A DNA stretch of 64,000 nt from Gemmatimonadaceae bacterium (GCA_020851455.1 JADZCT010000045.1:1-64000), one strand, 5' to 3'; positions 44,301 to 53,885 are shown, counted from the first letter of the stretch. Made by a program: numbers and translations. Notes: generated by a model not told the origin, from the sequence alone.

Positions 44301-45525
44301 AGTGGTCGGCCATGAGGCCCAGGATGGCCGCGCCGAGTCCGCCGAGCCCGAAGCTGAAGCCGTAGAAAAGGCCTGAGACCATCCCGATGCGGTGTGTCAG
44401 CATATCCTGCGCGTAGACGATGATCGCCGGAAAGGCCGACGCAAGGATCAGTCCGATCAGGACGCTCAGCGCCACGGTCCAGCCGAGGTTCACATACGGA
44501 AGCATGAGCGTGAACGGCGCGCAGCCAAGTATGGACAGCCAGATCACGCGCTTGCGCCCTATACGGTCGCCCAGTGGGCCGCCAATGAGCGTCCCCGCCG
44601 CCACGGCAAAGAGGAAGACGGCCAGTAACTGCGCGGCCACGTGCGCCGACACGTCAAAGCGCTTGATGAGGTAAAACTCATAGTAGCTGCTGATGCTCGC
44701 CAGGTAGAAGAACTTGGAGAACATGAGGAGGAGCAGGATCCCGACCGTGCGCCTCACCATGCGCGGCGGAAATCGCGGCGTATCGTCCACCACATGCTTG
44801 CGCACCCGGGCCCTGAGGTGGTGATGGTACCACCTGCTCACCTGGAGCAGGATCACGATTGACAGCAGCGCGGCAAGGCCGAACCAGTCGGCCTTCGCCC
44901 GGCCGAGCCGGAGGATGACGGCGGCGGCGAACACGGGACCAAGCGCCTGCCCCGTGTTGCCGCCAATCTGGAAGAGCGACTGCGCGAGCCCGAAGTGCCC
45001 GCCCGACGCCATGCGCGCCACGCGGGACGACTCCGGGTGGAAGACCGCAGACCCGCAGCCGATCAGCCCCACCGAAAGCAGGAGCACGGGGTACGACGGC
45101 GCTACCGAGAGCAGCACGAGGCCGCCCAGCGTGAACAGCATCCCGACGGGCAGCGAGAACGGCATCGGATGCCGGTCGGCCACCAGCCCCACCACCGGCT
45201 GCAGGAGCGACGCCGTGAACTGGAACGTGAGCGTGATGATCCCGATCTGGACGAAGCTGAGCGCAAACTCGTCCTTGAGCAGCGGGTAGATCGTGACGAT
45301 CACCGACTGCATCATGTCGTTCAGCAGGTGAACGAAGCTTACGGCTCCGATGATGCCAAAGCGGGGACCGCTTGCGCGAGGGCTCGCGTGGCGCGCCGCG
45401 GCAGGCGCGGCTACGCCGCTGCCGGATATAGCTGGAACGGAACTCACTGTTGTGTGTGTGCGGGAGGGCGCGTTCGTCGCGTCACCGGGCGCGCTCGCCC
45501 CTGGTGCGCCGACGCGTCCTGTCAA
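44176..45525 (-). CDS. fsr: MFS exporter, fosmidomycin-resistance (Fsr) family
   Basis: 449 aa from TTG 45525. The first 50 residues are Ala/Pro/Ser-rich and unlikely to be all translated; GTG 45447 is one alternative. Twelve transmembrane helices are visible, starting SFVHLLNDMMQSVIVTIYPLL, with a typical inter-helix GDRIGRKR loop. Fsr proteins export fosmidomycin and other hydrophilic drugs. It ends inside the mnmA tail (125-bp antisense overlap). It is divergent from tadA. Confidence 0.83.
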   Translation of the reverse strand: MTGRVGAPGASAPGDATNAPSRTHTTVSSVPAISGSGVAAPAAARHASPRASGPRFGIIGAVSFVHLLNDMMQSVIVTIYPLLKDEFALSFVQIGIITLTFQFTASLLQPVVGLVADRHPMPFSLPVGMLFTLGGLVLLSVAPSYPVLLLSVGLIGCGSAVFHPESSRVARMASGGHFGLAQSLFQIGGNTGQALGPVFAAAVILRLGRAKADWFGLAALLSIVILLQVSRWYHHHLRARVRKHVVDDTPRFPPRMVRRTVGILLLLMFSKFFYLASISSYYEFYLIKRFDVSAHVAAQLLAVFLFAVAAGTLIGGPLGDRIGRKRVIWLSILGCAPFTLMLPYVNLGWTVALSVLIGLILASAFPAIIVYAQDMLTHRIGMVSGLFYGFSFGLGGLGAAILGLMADHFSIEFVYHVCAFLPLLGLFAVWLPDVRPPGQAPTQHDAIPG

Positions 45526-45579
45526 TTATCGCATCCGGACCGAGTGCACGGCAGTATCCGGCATCACCACCCAACGCTG

Positions 45580-45585
45580 TAGATT
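45580..45585 (+). promoter_or_regulatory. -10-like hexamer of tadA
   Basis: TAGATT ends 8 nt before ATG 45594. No good -35 element is seen. Confidence 0.4.
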
Positions 45586-45593
45586 CCGCGGCA

Positions 45594-46079
45594 ATGACCC
45601 CAGGCAACGGCAGCACGGCCGAACGTGACGAGAGGCACATGAGGCGCTGCATCGAGCTCGCCGCGCGCGCTCTCGACGCGGACGACGTGCCTGTGGGCGC
45701 TGTCGTGGCGCTCGACGGCCGCACGCTGGGCGAAGGGTGGGAGAGGACGCGCGATCGGCTCGATCCTGCGGCACACGCCGAGGTGGAGGCGCTGCGAGCT
45801 GCGTGCCGTGCGCTCGGCATGCTGGACCTATCCGGGGCAACGCTCTACACGACGGTGGAGCCATGCCTGCTCTGCTCGTACGCCGCGCGCCAGACCAGAA
45901 TCTCGCGCGTGGTATACGGGGTACCCGCCGGCTCACTCGGCGGCGCTACCGGCCCGTTCCCGCTGCTCACCGACGCGGCAGCGCTGGCAGGCGCGAATCC
46001 ACCGGCCGTGGAAGGTGGCGTGCTTGCGCAGGAGTGCCAGCGGCTCCTCGACTGCCGAAAGGGCGCCGGCTACGGCTAG
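45594..46079 (+). CDS. tadA: Nucleoside/tRNA adenosine deaminase, TadA-like
   Basis: 161 aa from ATG 45594. The zinc ligands and proton donor are in HAEVEAL (His61, Glu63) and PCLLC (Cys91, Cys94). TadA converts A34 to inosine in tRNA-Arg(ACG). In typical TadA proteins PCxxC is followed by AGA; here it is SYA, so a guanine- or cytosine-type deaminase is a less likely alternative. It is convergent with dnaJ, whose stop codon overlaps its own by 4 nt. Confidence 0.8.
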   Translation: MTPGNGSTAERDERHMRRCIELAARALDADDVPVGAVVALDGRTLGEGWERTRDRLDPAAHAEVEALRAACRALGMLDLSGATLYTTVEPCLLCSYAARQTRISRVVYGVPAGSLGGATGPFPLLTDAAALAGANPPAVEGGVLAQECQRLLDCRKGAGYG

Positions 46080-47197
46080 TACTCGAGCTTCAACGCCTCG
46101 GCGAATGCCTTCATCAGCCGCTCGGCCTCACCGGTGAGCTTGTCGGGTACGACCACAGCGACCTCGACGATCAGGTCGCCGTGCTTGCCGTCCTTGTCTA
46201 TCCCCTGGCCGCGCACACGCAGACGTTTGCCGCTCGGCGTGCCGGCCGGCACGCGGATGGACACTCGCTTGCCGTCGAGTGTGTCCACCGTGACTTTCGA
46301 GCCAAGGGTGGCCTGCGCGACGTTCACCTCGGTGCGCACGACGAGGTCGAGCCCTTCGCGCGCCCACTGCGCGTCTGGTTTCACCTGGAAAGTGAGGATC
46401 ACGTCGCCGGGCGGGCCGCCGCGAATTCCACGGCCACCCTGCCCCTTGATACGCATCTTCGTCCCGGTGTCCGTTCCCGGCGGCACGGTGATGTTGATCT
46501 TGCGGTGCGCCCGCTGCTCGCCGGAACCGCCGCACGTGGGGCACTTGGCGGTGGGAATCTTTCCCTTGCCGAGGCACATCGGGCACGGCCTGTTCACTGC
46601 GAACCCACCCTGCCCGAATGAAATGGTGCCCCGTCCGCCGCACTCGGGACATGTCTTCAACTGCGCACCGCGCGCAGCGCCGGTGCCCTGGCAGGTGCGG
46701 CATTCCTCGTTCACCTCGAGGTCAATGGGAACCTTGCCCCCAACGGCCGCAATGCGGAACGGAACCTCGAGCGTCGTCTCGACCGACTGCCCCTGCTCCG
46801 GTCCCGACGGGCGCTGGCGCGCTCCTCCGCCGAACATCGAGCTGAAGAGGTCGCCAAGGCCGCCGAGACCGCCAATGTCGAACTCCTCGAAGCTGGCGCC
46901 GCCTGCGGGGCCCGACGTCCGACCCGAGGCGCGACCACCGCGCGCGCCGGCCCCGGACGGCGAATAGCCGTCGAACGCACCGAGCCGGCGCATCTCATCG
47001 TATTGCTTGCGCTTCTTCTCGTCGCCGAGGACCTGGTACGCCTCGGAGATTTCCTTGAAGCGCTCCGCTGCCTTCGGGTCACCCTTGTTCGCGTCCGGGT
47101 GGTACTGCTTTGCCAGCCGACGGTACTGCTTCTTGATCTCGTCGGCCGACGCCTTCTCAGCGACGCCAAGCACGTTGTAGAAGTCTTTCGATGCCAT
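46076..47197 (-). CDS. dnaJ: Chaperone DnaJ (Hsp40)
   Basis: 373 aa. The J domain has HPD at residues 33-35. The Gly/Phe region is followed by four zinc motifs ([32 protein letters not shown]) and the C-terminal substrate domains. It delivers unfolded proteins to DnaK, and is the last gene of the minus-strand run, 12 nt after grpE. dnaK itself is not in the window. Confidence 0.95.
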   Translation of the reverse strand: MASKDFYNVLGVAEKASADEIKKQYRRLAKQYHPDANKGDPKAAERFKEISEAYQVLGDEKKRKQYDEMRRLGAFDGYSPSGAGARGGRASGRTSGPAGGASFEEFDIGGLGGLGDLFSSMFGGGARQRPSGPEQGQSVETTLEVPFRIAAVGGKVPIDLEVNEECRTCQGTGAARGAQLKTCPECGGRGTISFGQGGFAVNRPCPMCLGKGKIPTAKCPTCGGSGEQRAHRKINITVPPGTDTGTKMRIKGQGGRGIRGGPPGDVILTFQVKPDAQWAREGLDLVVRTEVNVAQATLGSKVTVDTLDGKRVSIRVPAGTPSGKRLRVRGQGIDKDGKHGDLIVEVAVVVPDKLTGEAERLMKAFAEALKLEY

Positions 47198-47209
47198 GGA
47201 TGCGCGCGG

Positions 47210-47941
47210 TTATCTCGATCCTTCCGAGGCGCCGCGCCACTGCTTCACGACCACGCGCGCCGGCCGCAGAAGCATCCCGTTGAAGACATAGCCAACCTGG
47301 TACACCTGCGCCACGATGTGGTCGTCCTGCTCCGACTCTGCCGGAACCGTGGTGAGCGCCTCCTGATACGCTGGGTCGAACAGCGCGCCAAGGGGATTCA
47401 CGACCTCGAGCCCATGCCCCGCAAGCGACTTGAGGATCTTGCGCTCCACCATCTCCGCGCCGTCCACCACCAGTTTGGTGCTCGTCCCGGCAGGGTCGAG
47501 GTGCGCGAAGCGGCTGAGGTCGTCGAGGGCGTCCATGATGCCGCTGATGAGAACCCCCATCCCGCGCTGCTCTGCCTCATGGCGCTCCTTCGTCACCCGC
47601 TTCTTGAAGTTCTCGTAGTCGGCGAGCAGGCGGAGGTACTTGTCATGCTGGGCCGCGATGGCCTCGGCGGCGGGGTCAACTGCGGGGTTCGTGGCGGTGT
47701 CGCCGAGGAAGCCGTCGCGCACCCAAGCGTCGTCAGCGGCACCAGCGGTACCAGCGGTACCAGCGTCGCCAGCGGCATCAGCCGCCACGCCCGCGACGTC
47801 GGCTGACCGCGCCGGCTGCCCGCTGGATCCTGGCTTCCCAGGTTCGGATGTTGCCTGGCCGGCGACGTCGGGGCCTGAGGCGCCGTCGGATGCTGGGGAG
47901 GCGTGTCTTCTGGTCACAATGCTGCAATTTCGCGGAAACAC
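47210..47941 (-). CDS. grpE: Nucleotide exchange factor GrpE
   Basis: 243 aa from GTG 47941, or 235 aa from GTG 47917. The GrpE core (about residues 90-235) is clear: the coiled coil LRLLADYENFKKRVTKERHEAE and the beta-domain end HIVAQVYQVGYVFNGMLLRPARVVV. It releases ADP from DnaK. The first 85 residues are a low-complexity Ala/Gly/Asp/Thr stretch encoded by short repeats, and neither start has a convincing ribosome-binding site. It lies 30 nt after cinA. Confidence 0.92.
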   Translation of the reverse strand: MFPRNCSIVTRRHASPASDGASGPDVAGQATSEPGKPGSSGQPARSADVAGVAADAAGDAGTAGTAGAADDAWVRDGFLGDTATNPAVDPAAEAIAAQHDKYLRLLADYENFKKRVTKERHEAEQRGMGVLISGIMDALDDLSRFAHLDPAGTSTKLVVDGAEMVERKILKSLAGHGLEVVNPLGALFDPAYQEALTTVPAESEQDDHIVAQVYQVGYVFNGMLLRPARVVVKQWRGASEGSR

Positions 47942-47971
47942 CGGCTGCGGGGCAACCGCCAGCCGGTCCGC

Positions 47972-49237
47972 TCAGGGCGCCAGCAGACGTCGTACGCGAT
48001 CGAGCGCCCATTGTGTAGCCCGGAGACGCACCTCCTCGCGGTCACCGATCAGCTTTCGACGCTCCGATACCACGCCGGCGGCCGTATCCACGGCAACGCA
48101 CACGGTGCCGGCTGGCTTCTCCGGAGTGCCGCCGCCGGGTCCCGCGACGCCCGTAATCGCAGCCGCCACGTCGGTCCTGCAGCGGGCTCGCACGCCCCGG
48201 GCCATTTCACGGGCGGTCTCCTCGCTCACGGCTCCATGCCGGGCAAGCGTCGCCTCCTCCACGCCGAGCTGTTCGCGCTTCACGTCGTTCGAGTAGGCGA
48301 TCACACCGCCGACGAATACGTCAGAGGAGCCCGGAACAGCAGTGAGCCGCGCGCCCAGCAACCCTCCGGTGCAGCTCTCGGCCGCTGCGAGCGTGAGCCC
48401 GCGCGAGCGGAGGATGTCGAGGACGCTCGCAGCCAGGTCTTCGGCGTCGGAGCCATATGCGTATGCGCCGGCTGCGGCCCTGAGCACCCCTTCCGCTGCC
48501 GACAGCGCCTGCCCGGCCGCGGCGCGCGGCCGATCGAACGACGTAACGCGCAGGTCAACTCCGGACCAGGACGGCAGGTATGCGAGGGCAACGTCTGCAA
48601 GCGGGCCCGTGGCCGGCCCAATCGCGTCCGCCAGCGCCGACTCGGCTATGCCCGTTGTCCTGACGGTTCGCGAGAGCACTATCGGCGCGCCATTGGCGCT
48701 CTCACCGGAAACACGCAAGCGTACCTCGAGGCGCGGCAGGATCTCGTCGCGCAGCATGCCACGCATCTCGCGGGGCACGCCCGGCAGCATCGCCACCCAT
48801 CCGCGCCGATCCTCCAGCCAGATGCCCGGCGCCGAGCCGTGGCGGTTGGTGAGGATTGTTGCGCCATCGGGCACGGTTGCCTGCCACTCGTTTGCCTTGG
48901 GGAGATCCGGGCCGAGGCCGCGCGCGATCCAGGCCTGACGCAGGCCGTCGAGGACGCCTTCGTCGAGCCGCATGCCCTTGCCAAAGATCGCGGCGATGGA
49001 CGGCTTGGTAAGGTCGTCGCTCGTGGGGCCAAGGCCGCCGGTCGTGATCACGGCTCCGGTACGATCGAGCGCTTCGCGGACAGCGGCCGCGATCTCGCTG
49101 GCTTCGTCGCCCACGGAGGTTCTGCGCACGACGGTGACCCCGATCTCCGCGAGCTGCCGCCCGATGACGGCGCTGTTGGCGTCAACGGTGAAGCCGAGGA
49201 GGAGTTCGCTCCCGATCGTGACGAGTTCGGCGCGCAT
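47972..49237 (-). CDS. cinA: CinA (nicotinamide-nucleotide amidohydrolase domain protein)
   Basis: 421 aa. N-terminal MoCF-like domain (ITIGSELLLG-type start, GGLGPTSDD) and C-terminal PncC-type domain with AESCTGGLLGARLT. The C-terminal domain deamidates nicotinamide mononucleotide in pyridine nucleotide recycling. CinA is linked to competence or damage response in some bacteria and often precedes recA; here it lies between pgsA (1-bp overlap) and grpE. Confidence 0.92.
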   Translation of the reverse strand: MRAELVTIGSELLLGFTVDANSAVIGRQLAEIGVTVVRRTSVGDEASEIAAAVREALDRTGAVITTGGLGPTSDDLTKPSIAAIFGKGMRLDEGVLDGLRQAWIARGLGPDLPKANEWQATVPDGATILTNRHGSAPGIWLEDRRGWVAMLPGVPREMRGMLRDEILPRLEVRLRVSGESANGAPIVLSRTVRTTGIAESALADAIGPATGPLADVALAYLPSWSGVDLRVTSFDRPRAAAGQALSAAEGVLRAAAGAYAYGSDAEDLAASVLDILRSRGLTLAAAESCTGGLLGARLTAVPGSSDVFVGGVIAYSNDVKREQLGVEEATLARHGAVSEETAREMARGVRARCRTDVAAAITGVAGPGGGTPEKPAGTVCVAVDTAAGVVSERRKLIGDREEVRLRATQWALDRVRRLLAP

Positions 49238-49935
49238 CAGCGGCGGGTGAATACCCTTCCGTAGCGCGAGAGGTAGATCGCCATGGAGTACAACGTAAGC
49301 GCGACGCTCGCGACCATCGCAATGGCGCCGATCGCGCCGACCGCGTTGGCAATGAGCCCCCAGCCAGCGCGGTCGCGCACGTCGAGCCGGTCCACGGTCG
49401 CGAAGAAGAACCAGAAGAACGCCGCGCCGATCCAGATGAGCTGAAATGCCGTCTTCAGCTTGGCGGCGTAGATGGCGGCGATCACCGTGCCGCGCCTGTG
49501 GGCGAGCTGCCGGAGGATCGTCATCGCCACTTCACGCGCCAGCACGATGATGATCACCCACCACGGCAGCGGAATTCGGAGATCGGCGCCCGCGAAGCTG
49601 ACCACGAAGGGATAGTGCTCGGCGGCCTCGCGTACGAGCCCAGCCGACGTAAGCCAGCCATGAACCGTGTCGCTGTCGGGCGCCTGCAGCCAGAACATGG
49701 GCACGAAGGTGCCTATGAGGAGGAGCTTGTCGGCGAGCGGGTCGAGCATCTTGCCCAAGTCGGTGACCAACCCCATGGTGCGGGCAAGCATGCCATCGTA
49801 GTAGTCCGTGACGGCGACCGCGAGGAACAGGACGAACGCCGCCAGACGGAATCCGGGATCCTCCTGCAGGGGAAGCCAGACGAGCAGGGGCGTAAAGGCG
49901 ATGCGCCCGACAGTGAGCCAGTTGGGGAGGTTCAC
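49237..49935 (-). CDS. pgsA: CDP-diacylglycerol-glycerol-3-phosphate 3-phosphatidyltransferase
   Basis: 232 aa from GTG 49935; the frame is open to 50022, but the added residues are not hydrophobic and lie inside mglA. The CDP-alcohol phosphotransferase signature D-x2-DG-x2-AR-x8-G-x3-D-x3-D is complete (DYYDGMLAR to DPLAD). Five to six transmembrane helices. It makes phosphatidylglycerol phosphate. It starts 28 nt after the end of mglA and overlaps cinA by 1 nt. Confidence 0.92.
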   Translation of the reverse strand: MNLPNWLTVGRIAFTPLLVWLPLQEDPGFRLAAFVLFLAVAVTDYYDGMLARTMGLVTDLGKMLDPLADKLLLIGTFVPMFWLQAPDSDTVHGWLTSAGLVREAAEHYPFVVSFAGADLRIPLPWWVIIIVLAREVAMTILRQLAHRRGTVIAAIYAAKLKTAFQLIWIGAAFFWFFFATVDRLDVRDRAGWGLIANAVGAIGAIAMVASVALTLYSMAIYLSRYGRVFTRR

Positions 49936-49963
49936 GCCGGGCGCCTCGTCACTGCCGCATGCC

Positions 49964-50641
49964 TCAGGACAGGGTCTTGAGCACCAGCTTGCTGATGGCG
50001 CGCAGGGTCTCGAACACGCCATCGCCGGTCACCGCGACGGCCTCGAAGTATGGCGCGCGCTCGATCCACTCACCGGTCTCGAGTTGGTAAACGAGGTTCT
50101 CGCCCGCGTGCCACGGATCGGGCGCCACCCGCTGCTTCGCCGGGTCGGTGACCTCCCAACCGGGGTTGAGGGCTGCCTGCAGATCCGCAACCGGCGCGGC
50201 GTTCGGAAGGTCGCGTTTGTTGTACTGCAGAACGAACGGCATCTTGGTGAGGTCGTACCCGTACTCGGCCATGTTGTCGTACAGGTTCTGCATGGCTTCC
50301 TGGTTCGCCTCCATGCGCTCGACTTGCGAGTCGGCAACGAAGACGATGCCATCCACGCCCTTGAGGATGAGCTTTCGGGACGCGTTGTAGTAGACCTGGC
50401 CGGGCACCGTGTACAGGTGAAACCGCGTCTTGAAGCCGCGAATGGTTCCCAGGTCAACCGGGAGAAAGTCGAAGAAGAGCGTGCGCTCCGTTTCCGTGGC
50501 GAGCGATATGAGCTTGCCACGTGTGTCGGGCTTCGTCTTGCCGTACACGTGCTCGAGGTTGGTCGTTTTGCCACCAAGGCCCGAGCCGTAGTACACGAGC
50601 TTGCAGTTGATCTCGCGCGAGGCGTAGTTGATCATCGACAT
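49964..50641 (-). CDS. mglA: Ras-like polarity GTPase MglA
   Basis: 225 aa. The P-loop GSGLGGKTT is at residues 19-27, with switch II in [11 protein letters not shown] and the NKRD specificity motif; the typical MglA insertion near residues 35-75 is present. MglA-GTP sets front-rear polarity or controls motility, and MglB is its GAP. It lies 12 nt downstream of mglB in the same run. No gliding or type IV pilus genes occur nearby. Confidence 0.95.
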   Translation of the reverse strand: MSMINYASREINCKLVYYGSGLGGKTTNLEHVYGKTKPDTRGKLISLATETERTLFFDFLPVDLGTIRGFKTRFHLYTVPGQVYYNASRKLILKGVDGIVFVADSQVERMEANQEAMQNLYDNMAEYGYDLTKMPFVLQYNKRDLPNAAPVADLQAALNPGWEVTDPAKQRVAPDPWHAGENLVYQLETGEWIERAPYFEAVAVTGDGVFETLRAISKLVLKTLS

Positions 50642-50653
50642 AGTCTGGTCTCC

Positions 50654-51139
50654 TCAGCCGAACAGCTTGTCGATTTCGTCCTCGGCACCTGCGAGGACGC
50701 CGCCCTGCTGCGCCTTGCCCGGCGCGCCGCGGGAGAACACTTCATGGAAGAGCTTGGTCAGGTCGGCCACTGTCTCCTTCATCTTGAGCCGCACGAGGCC
50801 AAGCGTCGTGCGGTTGTCGAAAAGTGTCACCAGGATCACACGCCGCGCGACGTCGGCGAGGTACATGGACTCCTTCTCTCCCTGGTGGAATAGCGAGTTG
50901 AAGTCCGTCTCGCCTACCATGCGGGCGAGCTGGTCGTTTGCGCTGAAGTCGGCGGCGGTAAGCGTCGCGAAGGCAGTCGGGTCGAAGCTGAGCTGCTCGC
51001 CAACCGTCGCTACGAGCTGGCCCGTGCGATCAACCAGCAGGGCGCAGCGCGCGTTGCTGTCGAAGAGGAACTTCTGCAACGCCTGAGTGATCGCGTTGAA
51101 GTCCTCTTCGGTGAAGGACCAGCTCGCCGAACCGCTCAC
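50654..51139 (-). CDS. mglB: MglB/Roadblock-LC7 GTPase-activating partner of MglA
   Basis: 161 aa from GTG 51139, with gagga 6 nt upstream as ribosome-binding site. The Roadblock/LC7 fold occupies about residues 10-125 (ARCALLVDRTGQLVA, SMYLADVARRVILVTLFD). The C-terminal 35 residues are a polar helix that ends in EDEIDKLFG. MglB dimers stimulate GTP hydrolysis by MglA, the neighbour encoded 12 nt downstream. It starts 10 nt after recR. Confidence 0.93.
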   Translation of the reverse strand: MSGSASWSFTEEDFNAITQALQKFLFDSNARCALLVDRTGQLVATVGEQLSFDPTAFATLTAADFSANDQLARMVGETDFNSLFHQGEKESMYLADVARRVILVTLFDNRTTLGLVRLKMKETVADLTKLFHEVFSRGAPGKAQQGGVLAGAEDEIDKLFG

Positions 51140-51149
51140 CGTGTCGTCC

Positions 51150-51740
51150 TCACTTCATCTCTCTCCTGGCGGCGATCGCCTGCGCGATCGTGACGCCGTC
51201 AGCGTATTCCAGGTCGCCCCCAACCGGAATGCCACGCGCAATCCGGGTAACCAGCACATTGAAGGGCGCCAGTTGCTCTTGAACATACAGCGCCGTCGCC
51301 TCGCCTTCGAGCTTGGGGTTGGTTGCCAGGATCACCTCCCTGACCGACCCTGCCCGAACCCGATCGAGAAGCCCGCTCACCGCCAGGTCGTCCGGCCCCA
51401 CCCCATCGAGCGGCGCCAGCCGTCCGCCGAGGACGTGGAACACCCCACGAAACTCGCCGGTGCGCTCGATTGCAGCAATGTCACCCGGCTCTTCCACCAC
51501 GCAGACCAGGGAATGATCCCGGCGCGAATCTGTACAGTATTCGCAGAGCGACGCCTCCGAAAGGTTGTTGCACCGCTCGCACTTGCGGATCCGTTCCACC
51601 AGCGTACTCAGGGCGTTGGCGAGCCGGCGACTCTGCTCGGGCGGCTGCTTCAGCAGGTGATACGTGAGCCGCGTCGCGGACTTCCGGCCAATCGTCGGCA
51701 GTCGCGAGAACTCGGTGACGAGGTCGTCTATCGCCGACAC
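51150..51740 (-). CDS. recR: Recombination protein RecR
   Basis: 196 aa. It has the HhH region (LPTIGRKSATRL), the zinc finger with Cys54, Cys57, Cys66 and Cys69 (CERCNNL, CEYC) and the Toprim domain (CVVEEPGDIAAIERTGEF). RecR acts with RecO and RecF in gap repair. The order dnaX-ebfC-recR is the classical arrangement. It is 9 nt downstream of ebfC. Confidence 0.95.
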   Translation of the reverse strand: MSAIDDLVTEFSRLPTIGRKSATRLTYHLLKQPPEQSRRLANALSTLVERIRKCERCNNLSEASLCEYCTDSRRDHSLVCVVEEPGDIAAIERTGEFRGVFHVLGGRLAPLDGVGPDDLAVSGLLDRVRAGSVREVILATNPKLEGEATALYVQEQLAPFNVLVTRIARGIPVGGDLEYADGVTIAQAIAARREMK

Positions 51741-51749
51741 GACCCGGAC

Positions 51750-52145
51750 CTAGAACGGCAGCTTGAAGGGGAGCGACAACCCCCCCATCATCTTGCGCAT
51801 CTGGGCCTGCGCCGCCTCGCCGGCCTTCCGTTGCGCGTCGCCAACGGCCACCGCAACGAGGTCCTCGAGCATCTCGACGTCCGCGGGATTCACGACGGAC
51901 GGGTCAATCTTCACCTTCTTCACAGCGCCCTTCCCGTCCGCCTCGACGGTCACCATGCCGGCTCCCGCCGACCCTGTGACCGTAACGGTCGCGAGATCCT
52001 CCTGCATGCGCTCCTGCATCTCTTGCGCCTGCTGCATGACCTTCATGAAATCGGGCATCTGTGGTTGCTCAATGGATCCGGGTTGGACCGGCTGTCCGGC
52101 CGGTGCGATCTGCGAACGCGGGTCACTCGACGAGACGGAGGTCAA
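51750..52145 (-). CDS. ebfC: YbaB/EbfC-family nucleoid-associated protein
   Basis: 131 aa from 52145. The family core starts at about residue 30 (MPDFMKVMQQAQEMQERMQ); the first 28 residues are Ser/Pro/Gln-rich and overlap the end of dnaX by 23 nt, so a start at the internal ATG (residue 30) is also possible. These small proteins bind DNA as dimers. It sits between dnaX and recR as in most bacteria. Confidence 0.9.
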   Translation of the reverse strand: MTSVSSSDPRSQIAPAGQPVQPGSIEQPQMPDFMKVMQQAQEMQERMQEDLATVTVTGSAGAGMVTVEADGKGAVKKVKIDPSVVNPADVEMLEDLVAVAVGDAQRKAGEAAQAQMRKMMGGLSLPFKLPF

Positions 52146-53796
52146 GGAGATCGAATGCGGCGTTCAGGAGAGGGGCCTCTTTGCGCAGCATTGCGACCCT
52201 CCCGGCCACCACATCGCCCTCCGTCATCCGGGCAGCATGTGCCTTGCCCTCCGCGGCGGCTGATACCGCGAGGCGGGTCGCTCCAGTGAACATCGTGCGT
52301 AGCGCGGCCACGACATATTCCGCGCCTCCTTCGAGGACGGTGCCCAGTGCGTCGCCTGGCGCCTGGATTGTCACGATTCCGTTCGAAACCGCGGTGGGCG
52401 TGGATTCCGCGAGGGCGGACGCAACCAAGCCCCTGCCAGCGAGCCGGACGGCATCCACCAGATCGTCCCAGCGCGCCGAGAGCCGCTCGATGTCAATGGC
52501 CACGCGAGGGATGTCGGGCCGTGGGGCGTCGGCGAGCGCGGCCCCTGCGGGCACGGGTGCCGCGCCGGTGCTCCGCGTTGCCTCGCGCCGGGGTTCCCCC
52601 TCGGTGACGCGTCTCGGCTCGCGCGGACGCTCCGGCGCCGCCGACCCGCCACTCCCTACCTGCGAAGCCATCTGCCGGATCACGCTCTCGAGGTCCACGG
52701 TGCGGTCCATCACGGCGAACCGCACGAGAAGCATCTCGAACAGGATCTGCTGCTGTGCGCTGCGCTTGAAGTGGGGTTCGAGTTCCACCGCGAGCTTCAA
52801 CATGCGGAGAATGTCGCCCGGCGAGAACCTTCCCTTCGAGGCCACGATCGCCTCGCGCATCCGTTCGGAGAGGTCGGGCATCTCGGCGCCCAGCGCGACG
52901 GCGAGCTCCATGCGGAGGGCGCCGAGCAACCCGGCAAAGAGGAGCGCAAAGTCGGCTCCTTCGTCGGCGAGGCGGGCAACGGCGGGGAAGACGTCGGCGG
53001 CACGGTGCTCCGCAACGGCGCCGAGGAGGGCCAGGATCTCATCGTCATTGACGAGGCCGAGCGTCTCCCGCACGAGGTCCTCGGTCACGACGCCAGTGCC
53101 GAGTGAGAGCACCTGGTCGGTGAGCGTGAGCGCATCGCGCATGGAGCCGTCGGCGGCGCGTGCAAGCGTGGCAAGTGCGCCGGGCTCTGCCTTCATCCCC
53201 TCGGCCGCGAGTATGGACTCGAGGCGGGCGCGGATGTCGGCCGGCGCGAGGCGGCGAAGGTCGAACCGCTGGACCCGCGAGAGGACAGGGGCTGCCATGT
53301 TCGCGATCGCCTGCGGGTCGGTGGTCGCGAACACGAAGACGACGCGCGGCGGCGGCTCCTCGATCACCTTCAGAAGCGTGTTCCACGCGTCCTTGGTGAG
53401 CATGTGCGCCTCGTCCACGATGTACACCTTGTAGCGGTCGTCGCCGCTGGGAGCGTACATGACGCGCTCGCGGAGGTCGCGTGCGTCGTTGACGGTCCGG
53501 TTGCTGGCTGCGTCAATCTCGATGACGTCGAGCGAGGTCGCGCCAGCCCACGTCTGCCGGCAACTGGTGCACTCCCCGCACGGCTCGCGGTCGGCGCGGC
53601 GGTTCTCGCAGTTGAGCGACATCGCCAGCACGCGGGCAAGGGTGGTCTTGCCGGTGCCCCGCGGCCCGGTGAAGAGGTACGCGCTGGCCACCCGGTTGTG
53701 GGCGATTGCGTTCCGGAGCGTGGTCGCAACATGGGTCTGCACCGCCACGTCGGCGAACCGTCGCGGGCGGTACTTACGGGCGAGCGCGAGCGACAT
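52123..53796 (-). CDS. dnaX: DNA polymerase III subunits gamma/tau
   Basis: 557 aa. The clamp-loader ATPase has Walker A GPRGTGKTT (residues 44-52), zinc ligands Cys63, Cys73, Cys76 and Cys79, Walker B VDEAHML, and domain III. The tail after about residue 370 is low-complexity (RPREPRRVTEGE) followed by a compact end domain. A TAGCTT hexamer ends 6 nt before ATG 53796. It is the first gene of the long minus-strand run, and the SRP RNA gene lies upstream of it as in many bacteria. Confidence 0.96.
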   Translation of the reverse strand: MSLALARKYRPRRFADVAVQTHVATTLRNAIAHNRVASAYLFTGPRGTGKTTLARVLAMSLNCENRRADREPCGECTSCRQTWAGATSLDVIEIDAASNRTVNDARDLRERVMYAPSGDDRYKVYIVDEAHMLTKDAWNTLLKVIEEPPPRVVFVFATTDPQAIANMAAPVLSRVQRFDLRRLAPADIRARLESILAAEGMKAEPGALATLARAADGSMRDALTLTDQVLSLGTGVVTEDLVRETLGLVNDDEILALLGAVAEHRAADVFPAVARLADEGADFALLFAGLLGALRMELAVALGAEMPDLSERMREAIVASKGRFSPGDILRMLKLAVELEPHFKRSAQQQILFEMLLVRFAVMDRTVDLESVIRQMASQVGSGGSAAPERPREPRRVTEGEPRREATRSTGAAPVPAGAALADAPRPDIPRVAIDIERLSARWDDLVDAVRLAGRGLVASALAESTPTAVSNGIVTIQAPGDALGTVLEGGAEYVVAALRTMFTGATRLAVSAAAEGKAHAARMTEGDVVAGRVAMLRKEAPLLNAAFDLLDLRLVE

Positions 53797-53802
53797 TCAT
53801 GA

Positions 53803-53808
53803 AAGCTA
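53803..53808 (-). promoter_or_regulatory. -10-like hexamer of the dnaX-dnaJ run
   Basis: TAGCTT on the minus strand ends 6 nt before ATG 53796. The out-of-frame ATG at 53800 lies between the motif and the true start. Confidence 0.45.
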
Positions 53809-53857
53809 ACCGCGTATGGAACCGCCGGCATCGGCGGAGTGCCGGGACGGCGCGATG

Positions 53858-53885
53858 TTGCGTCCAGCCGGCCGATGCGTAGATT
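53858..53885 (+). promoter_or_regulatory. Candidate sigma70 promoter of the fluoride riboswitch-crcB transcript
   Basis: TTGCGT (53858-53863), 16 bp, TAGATT (53880-53885). The predicted transcription start near 53892 lies about 11 nt before the riboswitch P1 stem. Confidence 0.5.
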
